From Verticillium longisporum (taxonomy: Eukaryota; Ascomycota; Sordariomycetes; Glomerellales; Plectosphaerellaceae): a stretch of 64,000 nucleotides of DNA. Positions 42,820-55,862 of this stretch are shown here, one piece after another (position 1 is the first letter of the stretch; the number at the start of each line of letters is the position of its first letter). The position numbers were made by a program, and so were the translations under genes. The notes under the pieces were generated by a model. It saw nothing but the letters and a program-made list of their open reading frames with translations, was not told the origin of the DNA and did no database searches. The stretch is from the NCBI GenBank assembly GCA_019188255.1, contig JAETXT010000002.1, positions 1,860,001-1,924,000 of the forward strand. The letters are read 5' to 3'.

Positions 42820-45800
42820 CATGAAATAGCCTTGTGTGCTTCTCTAGTTGCGTGCCAGCCCTGCGTATGCCCTGCCATGCTTTCGACCGAGTGCCCCGAT
42901 TGAGGCTGAACTGACACCCAACACAAGCAAATACTGCAGCTCGCCAGCCCGTCATGCGTCTTTGTCTTACACACCTCAGTCCACAGGTACGGGGCTTGGT
43001 GCAGACGCAGTCATCACTACGCTGCACACGGACCAACCCCAAAATTGCAAGGTCCCCATCGCCGTCTTGTACGACTGACCGCTGCTTCTTGCTTTCTTTC
43101 CGATCATGGGGCGCTTGGGGCGCGGCGCTACAAACGATTGCGCGCCAGCGTCCTTCGAGTCTGGGGGCGGAAGAGGGGGAAAGCTCTCCTCGTCTACTAC
43201 CTCGCCATTCCGTGAAGGGCAGACAGTTGGAGCAGCCAAGGTCACTTCGTCTTGTGTGCTACCGCCGACCGGCGCCTGCGCTATGCAAATCGCCCCCCAA
43301 CCTGACAGGGGTTGGAAATAGCATCCATGACCCTACAGCACCCTACTCGATAACCTTCCAGAAAGGCGAGGAGCGCCGGATCATCAGCATCCGCCAGTCC
43401 TCCCCGCGCCATTCTACTCGTGGCTGGGCGCCCGGGTCATCTTCTCCAGAGACCGTGCTCGTCCAACAAGATGCAGGCCAAAGCCGCCGCTTCTGCTCCG
43501 CCTTCGATCCTCGGGGAGTTGAAAAATGGCCATACATAGCCTCTTCGTCTGGTTGACGAAGGTTGACGAAGTACCGTCAGTACAAAGATGGTTATTCCAC
43601 AAGGTTGGGCGGAACACCATTGCCGGTTGCGACTTCGATACTTTGCCCCATCGCCCCGTAGTTCCATTTATGGCGCAACATCCAGTCGTCCCCTCATCCC
43701 TGTGGCCATCACGAACCCTGGCGCTCAAGTACCGGGGTGTAGAGTGACTAACGGCCACTGCAATTGTGCCGCCGGAAGCCAAGACCATCTGCGCAAGGCT
43801 GGCAACCCCTATCATCAATAGCGTCTTTCGTATTCCCAACCTTTGCCCCTCTCTTGAGCCCCTCTCCCTCCGCTGACTGTCTGCCACCAGTGCCAATCGA
43901 GGAGTCTTGTCTCATTGCTCACCGTGAGGACCTCCAAGCCTGCACGGGCCCGAGACTACGACAGAGTGGACAAGGCCCTCGCCGGCCGTGCCGCTCCATC
44001 GAATCCTCCTCCCATGCCCCGACCTCTCCCGGTTGCCATCGGCGGGCAAGTGCTATGCAAATAGCGTTCGCGCCCGGACGGGTGCTTTCTTTTCGGGCAC
44101 GCATACGCCCAGATCACGATCTCGACCTTGTCTTTCCAACGCATCTTTGCACGAGACGTCTCAGGCACGCGCCAAGTCAAGCCGTAAACGAGAAACACCC
44201 AGCGGTGAGCTACCATCCGGATCGTTACAATCGGATTGACGTTGTACGATCAAAGATGCGTCATGGGCGCCAAGTCGTGTCCGTATAGCTGTGCTCCCTT
44301 GGGCCATAAGGCAGCGAGGCAGATAGCCGTCCTGACAGCGGCTGTAACCTTATCACGACATGACATGAATCTAGGTTTAGGAGGGATCGCACGAGGGAGG
44401 CATAATCTGGGCACCGCCGCACGGCGCACCTTTAAATCTCCACGTGCTGGCATTCAGATGGTCTGCCCTGGACAGAGGGAGTGGAAGGAGGGTGGTAGCA
44501 GGCTGCTGTGAATCTACAAAATAGGTTGCCAGCTGTGACCTCGTTAAGTAGAAGGCGCATTCCATCTCAGACACATGGGACATAAGACCTGGCATGAGAG
44601 AGGCTGGAGCTCGATCCCTTTTCGCAGGGCATTCTTGGGGTTGGCTGTCGCATGGAGGGTTGGTGCGTGCAAGTCGCAAGAGAATCTTTTGATGGACGAC
44701 GTTCTGGAGCGACAAATGATCCTTCCCGAGCAACCACTCAATACCATGATCTCCCTCATCGTCAGCGTCGGTGCCATGATTGAGCGTGTCGGTTGGCAGT
44801 GTACATTGGTTAGGTATCGTGAGAAGCTGGGTACCGGAGGTGACAGGAAGCTGTCGGCAGGGCAACGGGCATTGCTAGGAAACAGTACTCGACCCTGGAT
44901 GACCTTCGATGCACGCCGATCGTAGCAATGTATCTTCTGGGGCGAAGTGCTCCCGTGGTGCCATGCGAAATGGATGCGCGCTAAGGGAGTGAGATAAAGT
45001 CACCATGAAGTATCTCTGCGTGCCGGCCCTGCGGTGAGCGTGTCAGCGATAGTGCCACTCGACGTTAGGGGCCTCCCAGGGGGCTCTACGCCATCAGGGC
45101 CAGGACCCCAATGACCCCCCATGTGTTCAACGGACCCAGGTCGGAACACCCGGATACTTTGTAGGTACCTGAGCCCCTTCAAAGTCTTCCGAGCACTGGC
45201 GGACTGGGCGGATTCTCGAGGCTTGCCTCACTGCGACGACATCCATACTTGGACATGCCCCTTCGTGGTCAGCTCGACTAGCCAAGTTTGCTAGCCCCTT
45301 TTTCCGTCCATCCACCCATCCATCTCATCCCTCGAGTCGGTTTGACAGTCACCAGCCCGGAGCCTGCTCCCTCGAGTTTCCTCGCCTATCCCATCATCCA
45401 AGGAGGAGGGTCAGGCAAAGAATTGAATCCCTTTTCGTGGCGAGACGTTGTCTCTTCTTCCTTCGCTTCTTCTTACAGCCCGCTCGCTCTCTGGCCCGTC
45501 TCGCAATCACCACCACCTCCGCTCGCTCACTCACTCTCGCTTTTCTTATTTTCCTTGTGCGACAACGCAAGGTCAAGGACTGGCGTCGCCCACCTCTCTC
45601 GTTTCAGTCCGACTGACTGCTCAACGATCGTCGTCCTCGGTTGTCTGTCACGCCAACACGGGCTACGAGCCATCCGACTCAATCGTCTCGCACTACCCAC
45701 ACCAAACGAAGGCAGAAAGACTCGGTTCTCTGTTCCAACCTGTTTAGTCGCCGCACACGGCTATCCCAACGGCTTCACCCGTCGCCCGTTTCGCCATTTG

Positions 45801-46668
45801 TCTCTGACCACGCCGCTGTCGTCCCTGACGACGAACTGCATCGCGTCGCGTCGACTTGCCCTCGAGTAGGGATCACGGATACTTCCTGGATCCCCGGATA
45901 TTGAGACAGGGCGACCGATATTGCACACTTTCTTCTGAGAAAACCGGTTCTCAAAGTGGGTGCACCCGCCCGATCGCCACGCTGTTGCTCTGCCTGCACA
46001 GCCTGCTCACTGCACAGACTGTCTGTCCAGCCAGAGAGGACAGGCCCAGATCAGGTCTGCGGCCACTGAGAGGGCTGCACGGCCATCCGTCTCCCAAGGA
46101 ACCCCGCTCAATTAGCAGGGATACATTGCCTGGCCTCAGCCAACGCAACCCACAAATTTTGCCCTGGGGCCTGTGTCCCCCCCTCCCCCACAACAACCAA
46201 ACCCATTGGTGAGTGAGGTCCTTGCTTTCCATTGCTTGCTTGCCTTGGCCTGCCTGGCCTGCCCGATCCTGCCTGCCGCCTCTGTGTACCTACCTTACTG
46301 TACCGTACCGTACCTTTTGGCCTGACCATTCTCTCCCAGTCCTGTCAGACATCACAAACATCACCCACGCCGCTCTTCTCGTCGTCGTTAGGTGTTACGT
46401 TCACTGAGCATTTCCACGCTCGTTCTCGTTCCCCATCGTCGTACTGTTCCATTTTTTTTTCCTTTCCCTCCTCCAAACTCCACATACCCTACCTCACTCT
46501 GAGATTCGCATCCCCTCTGCACGCGTGTCTACGCCACGCTCGCCTCTCCCAAAAGGGTGAAGTCTTTCCCTCCACCAGGCCAGAAGTGAGGAATGCGACG
46601 GCGCAGCGCATTCCTGCCATGTCAAGGATGAAACGAGCTGACTCTGTTATTTCCGCAGGACCGGCGCA
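42820..46668. other. Gene-poor region and chitin synthase promoter/leader
   Basis: No gene is supported between 42820 and about 45250. From about 45280 the plus strand becomes strongly C/T-rich, as in long fungal 5' leaders, and continues to the chitin synthase start. A donor-like GTGAGTGAGG at about 46208 and acceptors near 46340 and 46658 (TTCCGCAG) allow 5' UTR introns. Confidence 0.45.
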
Positions 46669-49600
46669 ATGTCTCTTCCCGAACGACCAGGAGGCAACTC
46701 CTCTGAACATCGAAATGCCTACAGGCAATCGCAGTCCCGACGCCATCGCCCAGCAGACATTGAGGCCTCCAGCTACTACCCCGTGGAAGGAGGTCGATCA
46801 AGTCGTCATCAACGTGGGCTTTCCGCGAACTCCTTCGCAGAGACGATCCCCTCGCCTAACAATAGCTTCGTAGAGAATATGCCTCTTTCGCCCACCGGAG
46901 AGCGGCCTGCCGAGGCCGACCAGCCTTTCCAGCGGAAGAGGAGTTTGATCAGGCCCGAGAGAAACAGAATCGACAAAGACCACCCAAACTACCACTACCG
47001 GAAACATGCCGCCAACATGAGCACCATGCCCTCGGCTACGGGAAACGACCCCATCGCCGAGGATATCGAGGCCACGACCGACGTCTCCGGCAGTCGGTCC
47101 CAGACGCTCGACGGCGTGTCCGACACGTCACCCCCGCGCGGTCACGGCAGCAGGCCCAACAGCGGCGAACAAGAGAAGAAGGCGCCACGAAGCAGCGCCA
47201 AGAGCGTCTCTCGACACAAGTCCGGCAAGATCACTAAGAGTGCAAAGAAGCGGAGCACGCCCCAAGAGGTCATCCGGCCGCCCAGTTTCTGGAACGTCTA
47301 CTGCGCTATCATCACGTTCTGGTGCCCCGACTTTATGCTCAAGTGCTTTGGCATGCGGTCCAGGGCTGAGCAGAGAGCCTGGAGGGAAAAGATGGGCCTG
47401 ATCAGTCTTATTCTGCTCGTCATGGGTTGCGTTGGTTTCATCACTTTCGGCTTCACCGCTGTCGTGTGCGGCTCGCCGCCCCTACGCATGCGGGTCAACA
47501 AGGTCTCGGATGGCTACATGATCTTCCACGGCACCGCCTACGATCTGACGAGATCTGGACACCCTCCGGCCGAAGGTATCCCCGTTCCCAGGGGTCAAAG
47601 AGGCGCCAACATTCTGTGGGGCATGCCTGGCGTTGATAACCGTGGAAAGGATGGTAGCTTTTTGTTCCAGAACGTCAATGGGCGTTGCAAGGGACTCATC
47701 GAGGCGGCCCCCAACTCGGAGGTGCCGACCAATGCCAACGGCGACCTTGCCTGGTACTTCCCTTGCACGACGTTCAACCAGGACGGCAAGAGCGAGCCGA
47801 ACTTTACGGCACCGTACTACACTGGCTACTCGTGCCACACCAGCGAGAAGTCTCGCAACGCCTTCTACATTGGTCTGAAGAAGTCTGCCGATGTCTACTT
47901 CACCTGGGACGACATCAAGAACAGCTCTCGAAACCTCATCGTCTACTCGGGCAACGTTCTCGACCTCGACCTGCTTCACTGGTTTGACTCAAGGCAGGTC
48001 ACCATTCCTCAGCGCTTTGAGGAGCTCCGAGACACCAACACTGCTGCCAACAAGGCCTTCCGAGGCCGGGACGTCACTCGCCCCTTCCAGTCCAATGGTG
48101 ACAAGGAGATTGCCGAGTGCTTTGAGGAGATCATCAAGGTTGGATCTATCGATACGGTCACTGTTGGCTGCATCGCTTCGCGTGTTGTTCTCTACGTCTT
48201 CCTCGCCCTGATTTTGTCTGTTGTGGGATCTCGCTTCGTTCTGGCTCTCATCTTCCAGTGGTTCATCAGCCGCAACTATGCCGCTGCCAAGACCTCCCAG
48301 TCCAGCGACAAGCGAAAGCGCAACCAGCAGATTGAGGACTGGTCCAACGACATTTACCAGGCTCCCGCAAGGATCACTGGCGACATTGGCAGCAGCGTCG
48401 TCACCTCGGACCGCAGCAGTAAGCGTGGCAGCACGTTCATGACAACCTCCCGATTCTCCACTGTCTACGGCCCTGACAGGGGCTCCTCGAATAAGCGCGT
48501 ACCGACCACGATGGCCAGTTCTGGCGGCAGCGGCAGTCAACTTTTGCACCCCAACTCGATGTATCGTCAAGGCAACGACAGTCGCAGCAGCTTCCTCCGA
48601 TCCGACCCCTACGCTAGTAACGTTCCTCCCTCGGATGGTCCTGGTCCCGCGGGATTCATTCACGAGGCCGTTGTGCCTCAGCCGCCTGCGGATTGGATGC
48701 CTTACGGTTTCCCGCTCGCTCACACCATCTGTCTCGTCACCGCCTACTCTGAAGGCGCTATGGGTATCCGCACCACTTTCGACTCGATCGCTACGACCGA
48801 CTACCCCAACAGTCACAAGGTCATCATCGCTATTTGCGATGGTATCATCAAAGGTCATGGCGAAGAGATGGCGACCCCGGATTATGTCCTTGCTATGATG
48901 AAGGACCATACGATGGCGCCTGAGGATGTGCAGCCCTTCTCCTACGTTGCGGTTGCCAGTGGCTCGAAGCGTCACAACATGGCCAAGGTCTACTGCGGTT
49001 TCTACGACTATGGAACCAAATCTGCTATCCCCGTCGACAAGCAGCAGCGAGTCCCCATGATGCTTGTTGTCAAGTGCGGCACCCCTGATGAAGCTACCAA
49101 ATCGAAGCCTGGCAATCGTGGCAAGCGCGACAGTCAGATTATTCTCATGTCCTTCCTTCAGAAGATCATGTTCGACGAGCGCATGACGGAGCTCGAGTAC
49201 GAAATGTTCAACGGTCTCTGGAAGGTCACGGGCATATCCCCAGACTTCTACGAGTGTGTTCTCATGGTTGACGCCGATACCAAGGTTTTCCCGGACAGTC
49301 TGACGCACATGTTATCCGCCATGGTCAAGGACCCTGAGATTATGGGTCTCTGTGGTGAGACCAAGATCGCCAACAAGCGTGACAGCTGGGTTTCCGCCAT
49401 CCAGGTCTTCGAGTACTTCATCTCCCATCACCTCGCCAAATCTTTCGAATCAGTTTTTGGTGGTGTCACCTGTCTGCCTGGTTGTTTCTGTATGTACCGC
49501 ATCAAGGCGCCCAAGGGGGCTCAAAATTACTGGGTACCCATCCTCGCCAATCCCGATGTCGTTGAGCACTATTCAGAGAACGTTGTCGACACGCTCCACA

Positions 49601-50392
49601 AGAAGAACCTCTTGCTCCTTGGCGAGGATCGTTATCTCAGTACGCTCATGTTGCGCACTTTCCCCAAGCGCAAGCAAGTCTTCGTTCCGCAGGCTGTCTG
49701 CAAGACACCGTACCCGATACATTCATGGTTCTGTTGTCCCAGCGTCGACGATGGATCAACTCGACCATTCACAACCTTATGGAGCTCGTCTTGGTCCGGG
49801 ATCTCTGCGGCACGTTCTGCTTCAGCATGCAGTTTATCGTATTTATCGAGCTGATGGGAACTCTTGTCCTGCCCGCCGCCATCGCCTTTACCTTCTACGT
49901 CGGTATGTTCATTTGCCCTGTCCCTCGCCCGGGTCTTGTGCTAACCATTCTTGTCCAGTCATCATGTCCATCGTCTCCAAGCCTGTACAGGTCATCCCGC
50001 TCATTCTCCTGGCTCTCATTCTCGGTCTCCCAGCCGTCCTCATCGTCATTACAGCGCATTCCTGGTCGTACCTCGTCTGGATGATCATCTACCTCTTCTC
50101 TCTGCCTGTGTGGAACTTTGTTCTCCCTGTCTACGCCTTCTGGAAGTTTGACGATTTCTCCTGGGGTGACACACGAAAAACGGCAGGCGAGACGACTAAG
50201 AAGGCTGGTCTCGAATACGAGGGCGAGTTCGACAGCAGCAAGATCACCATGAAGCGCTGGGCCGAGTTCGAGCGTGAGAGGCGCTCTAAGGCAAACTACT
50301 GGGGTTCCAAGGAGAATGTTGTTGGCGGAGGCAACAGCTGGTCCATGCCACCAGGGCACCAGTACCACGATGATTACTACTCAGACGCCTGA
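46669..50392 (+). CDS. Chitin synthase, class IV (one missing base near 49713-49715)
   Basis: Membrane-bound processive GT2 enzyme that makes chitin from UDP-GlcNAc. Exons are 46669-49902 and 49959-50392, giving about 1222 residues. The disordered N-terminal ~200 residues begin [10 protein letters not shown]. Hydrophobic segments follow ([20 protein letters not shown] and others), with a cytochrome b5-like/extracytoplasmic region between. The catalytic core has [19 protein letters not shown] (DXD), [27 protein letters not shown] and [16 protein letters not shown] (QxxRW). Between VPQAVCKT and [11 protein letters not shown] the frame shifts. One extra C in CCC 49713-49715 repairs it, and the intron phase (G|TC) then closes. 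The tail ends [10 protein letters not shown]-terminus and motif order match class IV (yeast Chs3-like) enzymes. Confidence 0.94.
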
Positions 50393-53300
50393 GTTTGGTG
50401 TTGACAGCGAAGTGACGGAGAGGTTGCACGCATGGTTTGTGTTTTTATGACGGGTGGTGTTCATACGTGTTCTTCGAGGGCCCCGTATTACGTGCGAAAG
50501 GCGCGCCTGGGTTTATTGAGCTGCCACCCCGGCTGCCATAATAAGGCGAGGCAAGCCGGGGCAGAGCACAAGGAGCCATATTTATTCTTGTTTCTGAACG
50601 CCTTGTTGCTGGTGTCGGGCTGTAATGGCTGCCATTGTCGCGGGAGAAAGAGGCCAGGCACGGGTTTGGCAGCATTTGGAGCCGGCGTATCATCCTGTAT
50701 TTATCCTTCTCCCCCACGCCTGTAACCAACCCCTCCCCCTTTTCGCTATAGCACATAGGGTCGTGATATATAACTTTGCTCGTGAAGCAAAGGCGGGGGA
50801 GTCGGTAAATAACCTACCCTTTCCCCCCAAAATGATGGCAACAAACGCTCCGGGCTTACCTCCATGCCCTTCCCCATCTGTATGACAACATGTCGGTGAA
50901 TCTCCGGCCAAGGTGGAAGGAAAATCATCTGCGATGCAATGCACGTCGATGCAAATGGTATTTTTCCCTTAAATGAGTCGTGGCCGGGATGAGGACAAGT
51001 GGGGGGGCTGGTCAAGTGAGTGGCCGAGAATCGGTCCATGTCACTTCTGGCAAGGGGGGGAGAGGGCGCAGAGTCACGAGGTTCAGCGAGCTGTCACATC
51101 TCAATAAAGCCTGCCCCCCACCCCCCTTTCTTTTCCCTTGGGAGACCGAGGGGTTGGGAGTTCTGTTGTACCGTACAGAAGCAACTCGATGGTCGATGGT
51201 GCGTGCCATGGCCGTCGATGACCCCGAGTACACACACACACCTGAGCTGGGCCTTGCCGCTTTTAGCTACCGAGGGGTTCGCTCCCGAGCAGTCTGTTCG
51301 CCCACACGTGTACACACGCGCGCGCGTCCTCGTTCGATGGAGAGCGAAGCTCCTCTTTGCCTCTTTCGCGGCAGCTCGCACGGCAGTGGCCCCCCTTGAA
51401 AGTTCAGCGGATCGCCTCATCGCCTAAAGATTTGGAATCTTCAAGCCTTGCGCTTGGCTTTAGTGGAGACCTACTGTCTGACATGGCTGGTGTCTGCGCC
51501 TCCAAACCATGGGGAAGGGAGTCATCAGGGGGCACTGGCGTTCTAGCTGCAGGCTTCTGTGGAATTTCTACAAGCACAGTCTTCTCCCTCCAAGGAACAG
51601 CTAGTTAGGCAGACCTTCTCCGTTCCGTCGCCGTGAGGAGACGTGCATGCGAGGCGTCCTTGCCGCGCGCCGGTCCGCGAACTGCCGGGCGTGCCTCCGT
51701 GCTCACGAAGCAAGCTGTGACGGCGTCCCGACGGCCGCTGCAACATTGGCGATGATGAATTTCGTTCTACTTTGATAGAGTTGAAACACCAGCTATCAAA
51801 GCCCGTGCAAGAGCTTACGCGCGCACAGAAGGCGCTCGGCTGGCCAGCCGACACAGCCTCGTACGAGCCTGCATCGCCATCCCCCCCTCGAACGAGCTCT
51901 CCGGACTTTTATGTAGTTTGGTGCCGAGCGTTTACAAGATCAGTCGTGGTCAGCACTTCTGACTATCTTCCAGGCGGAAATGGGTTTCCCTCTCCACAGT
52001 GCGGTAGACAGTCGAATGTCAACCGCTTACGCGTTCCCTTCGGTGGTGGCGAGATAGGCAGTTAATTCGCTGGTAGGCGACTCCAGCCAAGAGCATCCTG
52101 GAGTTAAGTTAAATGGGGCGCCTTGTCCGAACAGCAGGCCTTTTACAGTAAATATGTCAGAGAGCCCGAATGTTGTTCCGGGATATTGCTCTGGCCGAGG
52201 GTCCTGGGTGGCAGGCTGATGTGCGGGCGTTGAAAGGTGATCAGTCTACGTTCTGCTCCGATCACTCATTTGCTGACGAGCTGAAATATTCGAGTTGGTA
52301 CTATAGAACCGATGTATAAGAAGGAGGCGACACGAATGGTCTCATATCGATCTTTGTGCCAGGACTCTCTTTGGAGTTGCTGCAATCTCTGGTTTAACGG
52401 AGGCACAACTCCTCACGTGTCACGACAACATCTTAAAATAACTCCTTACATTCGAACATCCGTTCATCCTGCCTTTGTCCTGAGACCTATCAGCTGAGCC
52501 TGATATGCAAGACCTTGCTTCGCCCAGTGCGGCTCATCTCCTCTGACACAGACCCTTCAACGAACGCCTAACTTCCAGCCGAACATCTTCGCTCGACTAC
52601 AACAGCCCCTGACCATTAAGTAATGAAGCCTTTGCATAGAGGCTCACTGTGAGAGTTGGGTCCGTAGTAAGAGTTCACAATATCAAACAACGGACTGGGT
52701 ACGATTCTCGTCGCGTACATGACTGCCGTCTTTTGCACACTGTTTGAAGTCGTAGTCGACGCTCTCGTGTCGAGGAACGGAATATTGGAGGCACCAGTTC
52801 TATGATAAGATCATGGAACTTATCCACTGAACGCATTCAACCTGTACTAAATGATTATCAAAAGCGTGGACGGGCTGGCTCGCCTGCCCACCAGTTCGAT
52901 GGTGACATGACACGACAGTAGCGAAGGTCACTCGTTGAGAGTACTACTCTGTTCTCTTCTCCGCTCATATCCGCACCGAGGCTACAGGCTTCAAGGAGGC
53001 GTCATTATTGTACCCAGAAACTCTGTCGGATGGGCCGAAACGCAACATCCACAGAAGCCTCGGGGCGCAAGGCTGGGAATTCAAACCAAGGAAGCATGCA
53101 TGACGAGATGCCCGGGAGGTCGAGTCGTTGCGTGACAAATTGTCCTCTCTTCCCCGTCGTTTAAACTTCTTCTTGCAGCAAAGCTTACAAGTTGTGAGAT
53201 TTGACTTTGTTACACAAGATCCAAAGGCTGTATATTCGCTCGAAGCAAGCCACGATGTGGCCTGACCCTCTCGAATAGATGGGGAGGACTACATCGTCAT

Positions 53301-55862
53301 GCCTGGGACACGACGTCAGGGACTGTCGAAGTTGGGTATAGCCGCGAGGCGGGCGAGCTAGCGTCCGTTGCGGGCCAGCAGAGTGGCAGTTTGTCAGCAA
53401 TTAGCGAACCAGATCAACACTGTCAATCTTTCAACGTCCACTTCTGTCGGTCTCACAAGTAAAACCCAGCAAGGCAGTCGGCCACAGCTCTTCCAGGGAC
53501 CTCGTGCAGGGCTCGCAAGGGTCGACAAACAGGCTGTGCTCACAACGGCTGACTGAAGCCATGCGGGCAGCCGTTTTGAACGAGGGCGAGTCACTTTGTG
53601 GATTCTGCGCAGCTGTCTTGGGTGTGGGGGGCTCGTGTATGTGGTGGGAGACCGGGAGACCATTAGGTGGGTGGCTGCCTTTTGCCTAGGCTGGCAGGGC
53701 AGGATCCGTGTTGTTGAACCAACGTAGCTACCTAGTAGGAGCGAAGTTGAGGTAGGGATGGGCGGGTCGCGACAGGGGATGGGGGGGTCAGCGGCCCGTG
53801 TCCGGGGGGAGGACATTGGGGGTCGTAAGTAAGGCCCTCGTCTAGACCAAGAGGAGGAGGGACTTGACGGCAGCCTCGAATGGGAAGGGAAGTCAAACCT
53901 ATCATACGACTCTCAACAGTCATCTGGCACGTGTGGCCAACAATGTTTGACCTCACATGGTGGGTAGACGACGAGCAGAGTCGGGCCTGCATTGCCTCAT
54001 TGCCTCGGTGTGCCTCGTGCTCAAGCACCTCATTGTGCACCGACGAGGAAGTTGGTAGTTCAAGAGAGGCGCGAGGAACTCTGATGAGGTTGAGGGGCAA
54101 ACCACCGCACCGCATATGATGAATACCAGCACAAGGCGCATCGCATCTGTCGGCGGGTCCATGTCCTGGCGTGCGGTTTCTGACCCTGATAGGCGCCATG
54201 CATGGTGCCACGAGGAGGAAGAGGGGCGAGCGCCGTGGGCCTCCTCTCCGCCGACATGGGGACGGCTTCCGAATCGGACGAGGTACAGCGCAATGTGCTG
54301 ATGGCGGGACGGTCAAGGTGACATTGGTTTCTTGGTGGTGACTCGACGTCTTGGGACGGATGATCTTACTATGGAAAGTGTGGGTTGATTGAAGAAAGGA
54401 GCCCTTGGCACAGTGAGGGAGGCAGCGATGTGCGACGCTCCGGGCTGTGGATCGCATATCTTGTGATGAGAAAGATTTCTTCCATGTTGCGTAACAATGG
54501 CTTCCGTCGCGAGCCTTCTCGAGTCGGATGGCTGCTGAAGTGCACCTGTTTTGAGGTGATACGACCCAGTTGTCGGTGCTGAGGCCGGTTCGAGACAAAC
54601 AGGAGCTGGAGTTGGTGCGAGAACAGCTTTTGGGGGCTGGGAGGTCTGCTCTACCAGTCAACGAATCCGAGGTGATGATGTGTCCGGCACAGATGCGATG
54701 CCTGACTTGTGTCAGTGCTTCTCAAGGTGTCCACTACCCAAGGTGGCCCATTTGACTCGTCAGCGAGCTGAAATGTACTCCAAAGTCAAGTTGTCATGAT
54801 GATGGACGACGACATCGTTCCTCTTGACTCCTACCCTGGTCAAAAGCGGCGATATGGGGCAAGAGCTTTCAGCGGGCTCTCGGGTGGCTCCTGGTGAGGA
54901 TGCGACAGGCTAGTCTCTGCGCGGCAAGATCATGTCCCAGGCCCTTGCCTTTTGCCTTTTGCCTTCCGCCCAGTGGCACCTACGGCCATGGATGTCGGGA
55001 TGCCCCTGCCCTGTCCTGCCCTGCCTGCTCTGCTCCTAACCGTTGTCCGCTATCCTGGCCGCCTGCGTCTGCTCTTTTCGTACTGTTGCTCTGTCGCTGT
55101 TGCCGTCTTCCTCCTGGGGTCATGGTTGCCGCTCTGTGCACTTTCCCGGTGGACGATTGCCAATTGCCAATTGGCAGTGGGCCGGGGCCCCCTTCTCCGT
55201 CTGCCCCCCGGCCCATCCAGTCAAGCCCATGTCGACTTGTCCTGCTTTATTGCCGGCCCCAACTTTAGTTCCCAGCAATTCCAAGACCGTGTCTTCGCCT
55301 CTTCTCGCCTCTCTGGCTTGTGCCAAACACGTTGGCCATCTCTCACTGTCTCTGGCTTCGCAAGAGAGCAATCCCTCGTTCTTCAGACGGCACAATCCGC
55401 AAGTCTGGCTCACTCTATCTGTGGCCGCGCAAATCCCACCAAATTGTTCAAAAGCCGAGACGAACTCACCTGGATACTGGCGTGACGCTGGGTTGGCTCG
55501 TGGCAGTCCCGCAACCTTCGTTATTGCCGGATGAACGTCAACGACGCATCAAACCTCATGCCGTCGCTTTACCGACACTAGACTTGGCTGCCAAATTGGG
55601 CGGCCGGCGAACTCAAAAGCAAAAGGATCCAATCCTTTTGATCGCACTAACCCAGCTGCCACGGGACTAGGGGAACTGTACCCCCCGAGACCTTGAAAAG
55701 CAAAGAGCCTCCCCGGATGAGCATGGCAAACTGAGTTCGGTACGATATCGACTGTACCAAGCACCCATTCGAAGGTGAGGTGGCCAGTTGACCACCAACC
55801 GCCTGGGCCCTACGCATCGTGGACATCAATGGTCTCCGCCAATTTGCTAATTTGTTCTGCCG
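50393..55862. other. 5.5-kb gene-poor stretch
   Basis: No gene is supported. A 309-codon frame on the minus strand (53732-54661) has no motif and an Arg/Pro/Ser/His-rich composition. There is a CA repeat near 51231-51241. C/T-rich DNA with TGCCCTGCC-type words near 54950-55060 may be the far leader of the WD40 gene. Confidence 0.4.

Noticed and set aside
47989..49308. 439-codon open frame on the minus strand
   Set aside because: Antisense shadow of chitin synthase.
53732..54661. 309-codon open frame on the minus strand
   Set aside because: No motif, no signal peptide, an Arg/Pro/Ser/His-rich composition, and several overlapping frames on the other strand. It looks like chance in GC-rich DNA.
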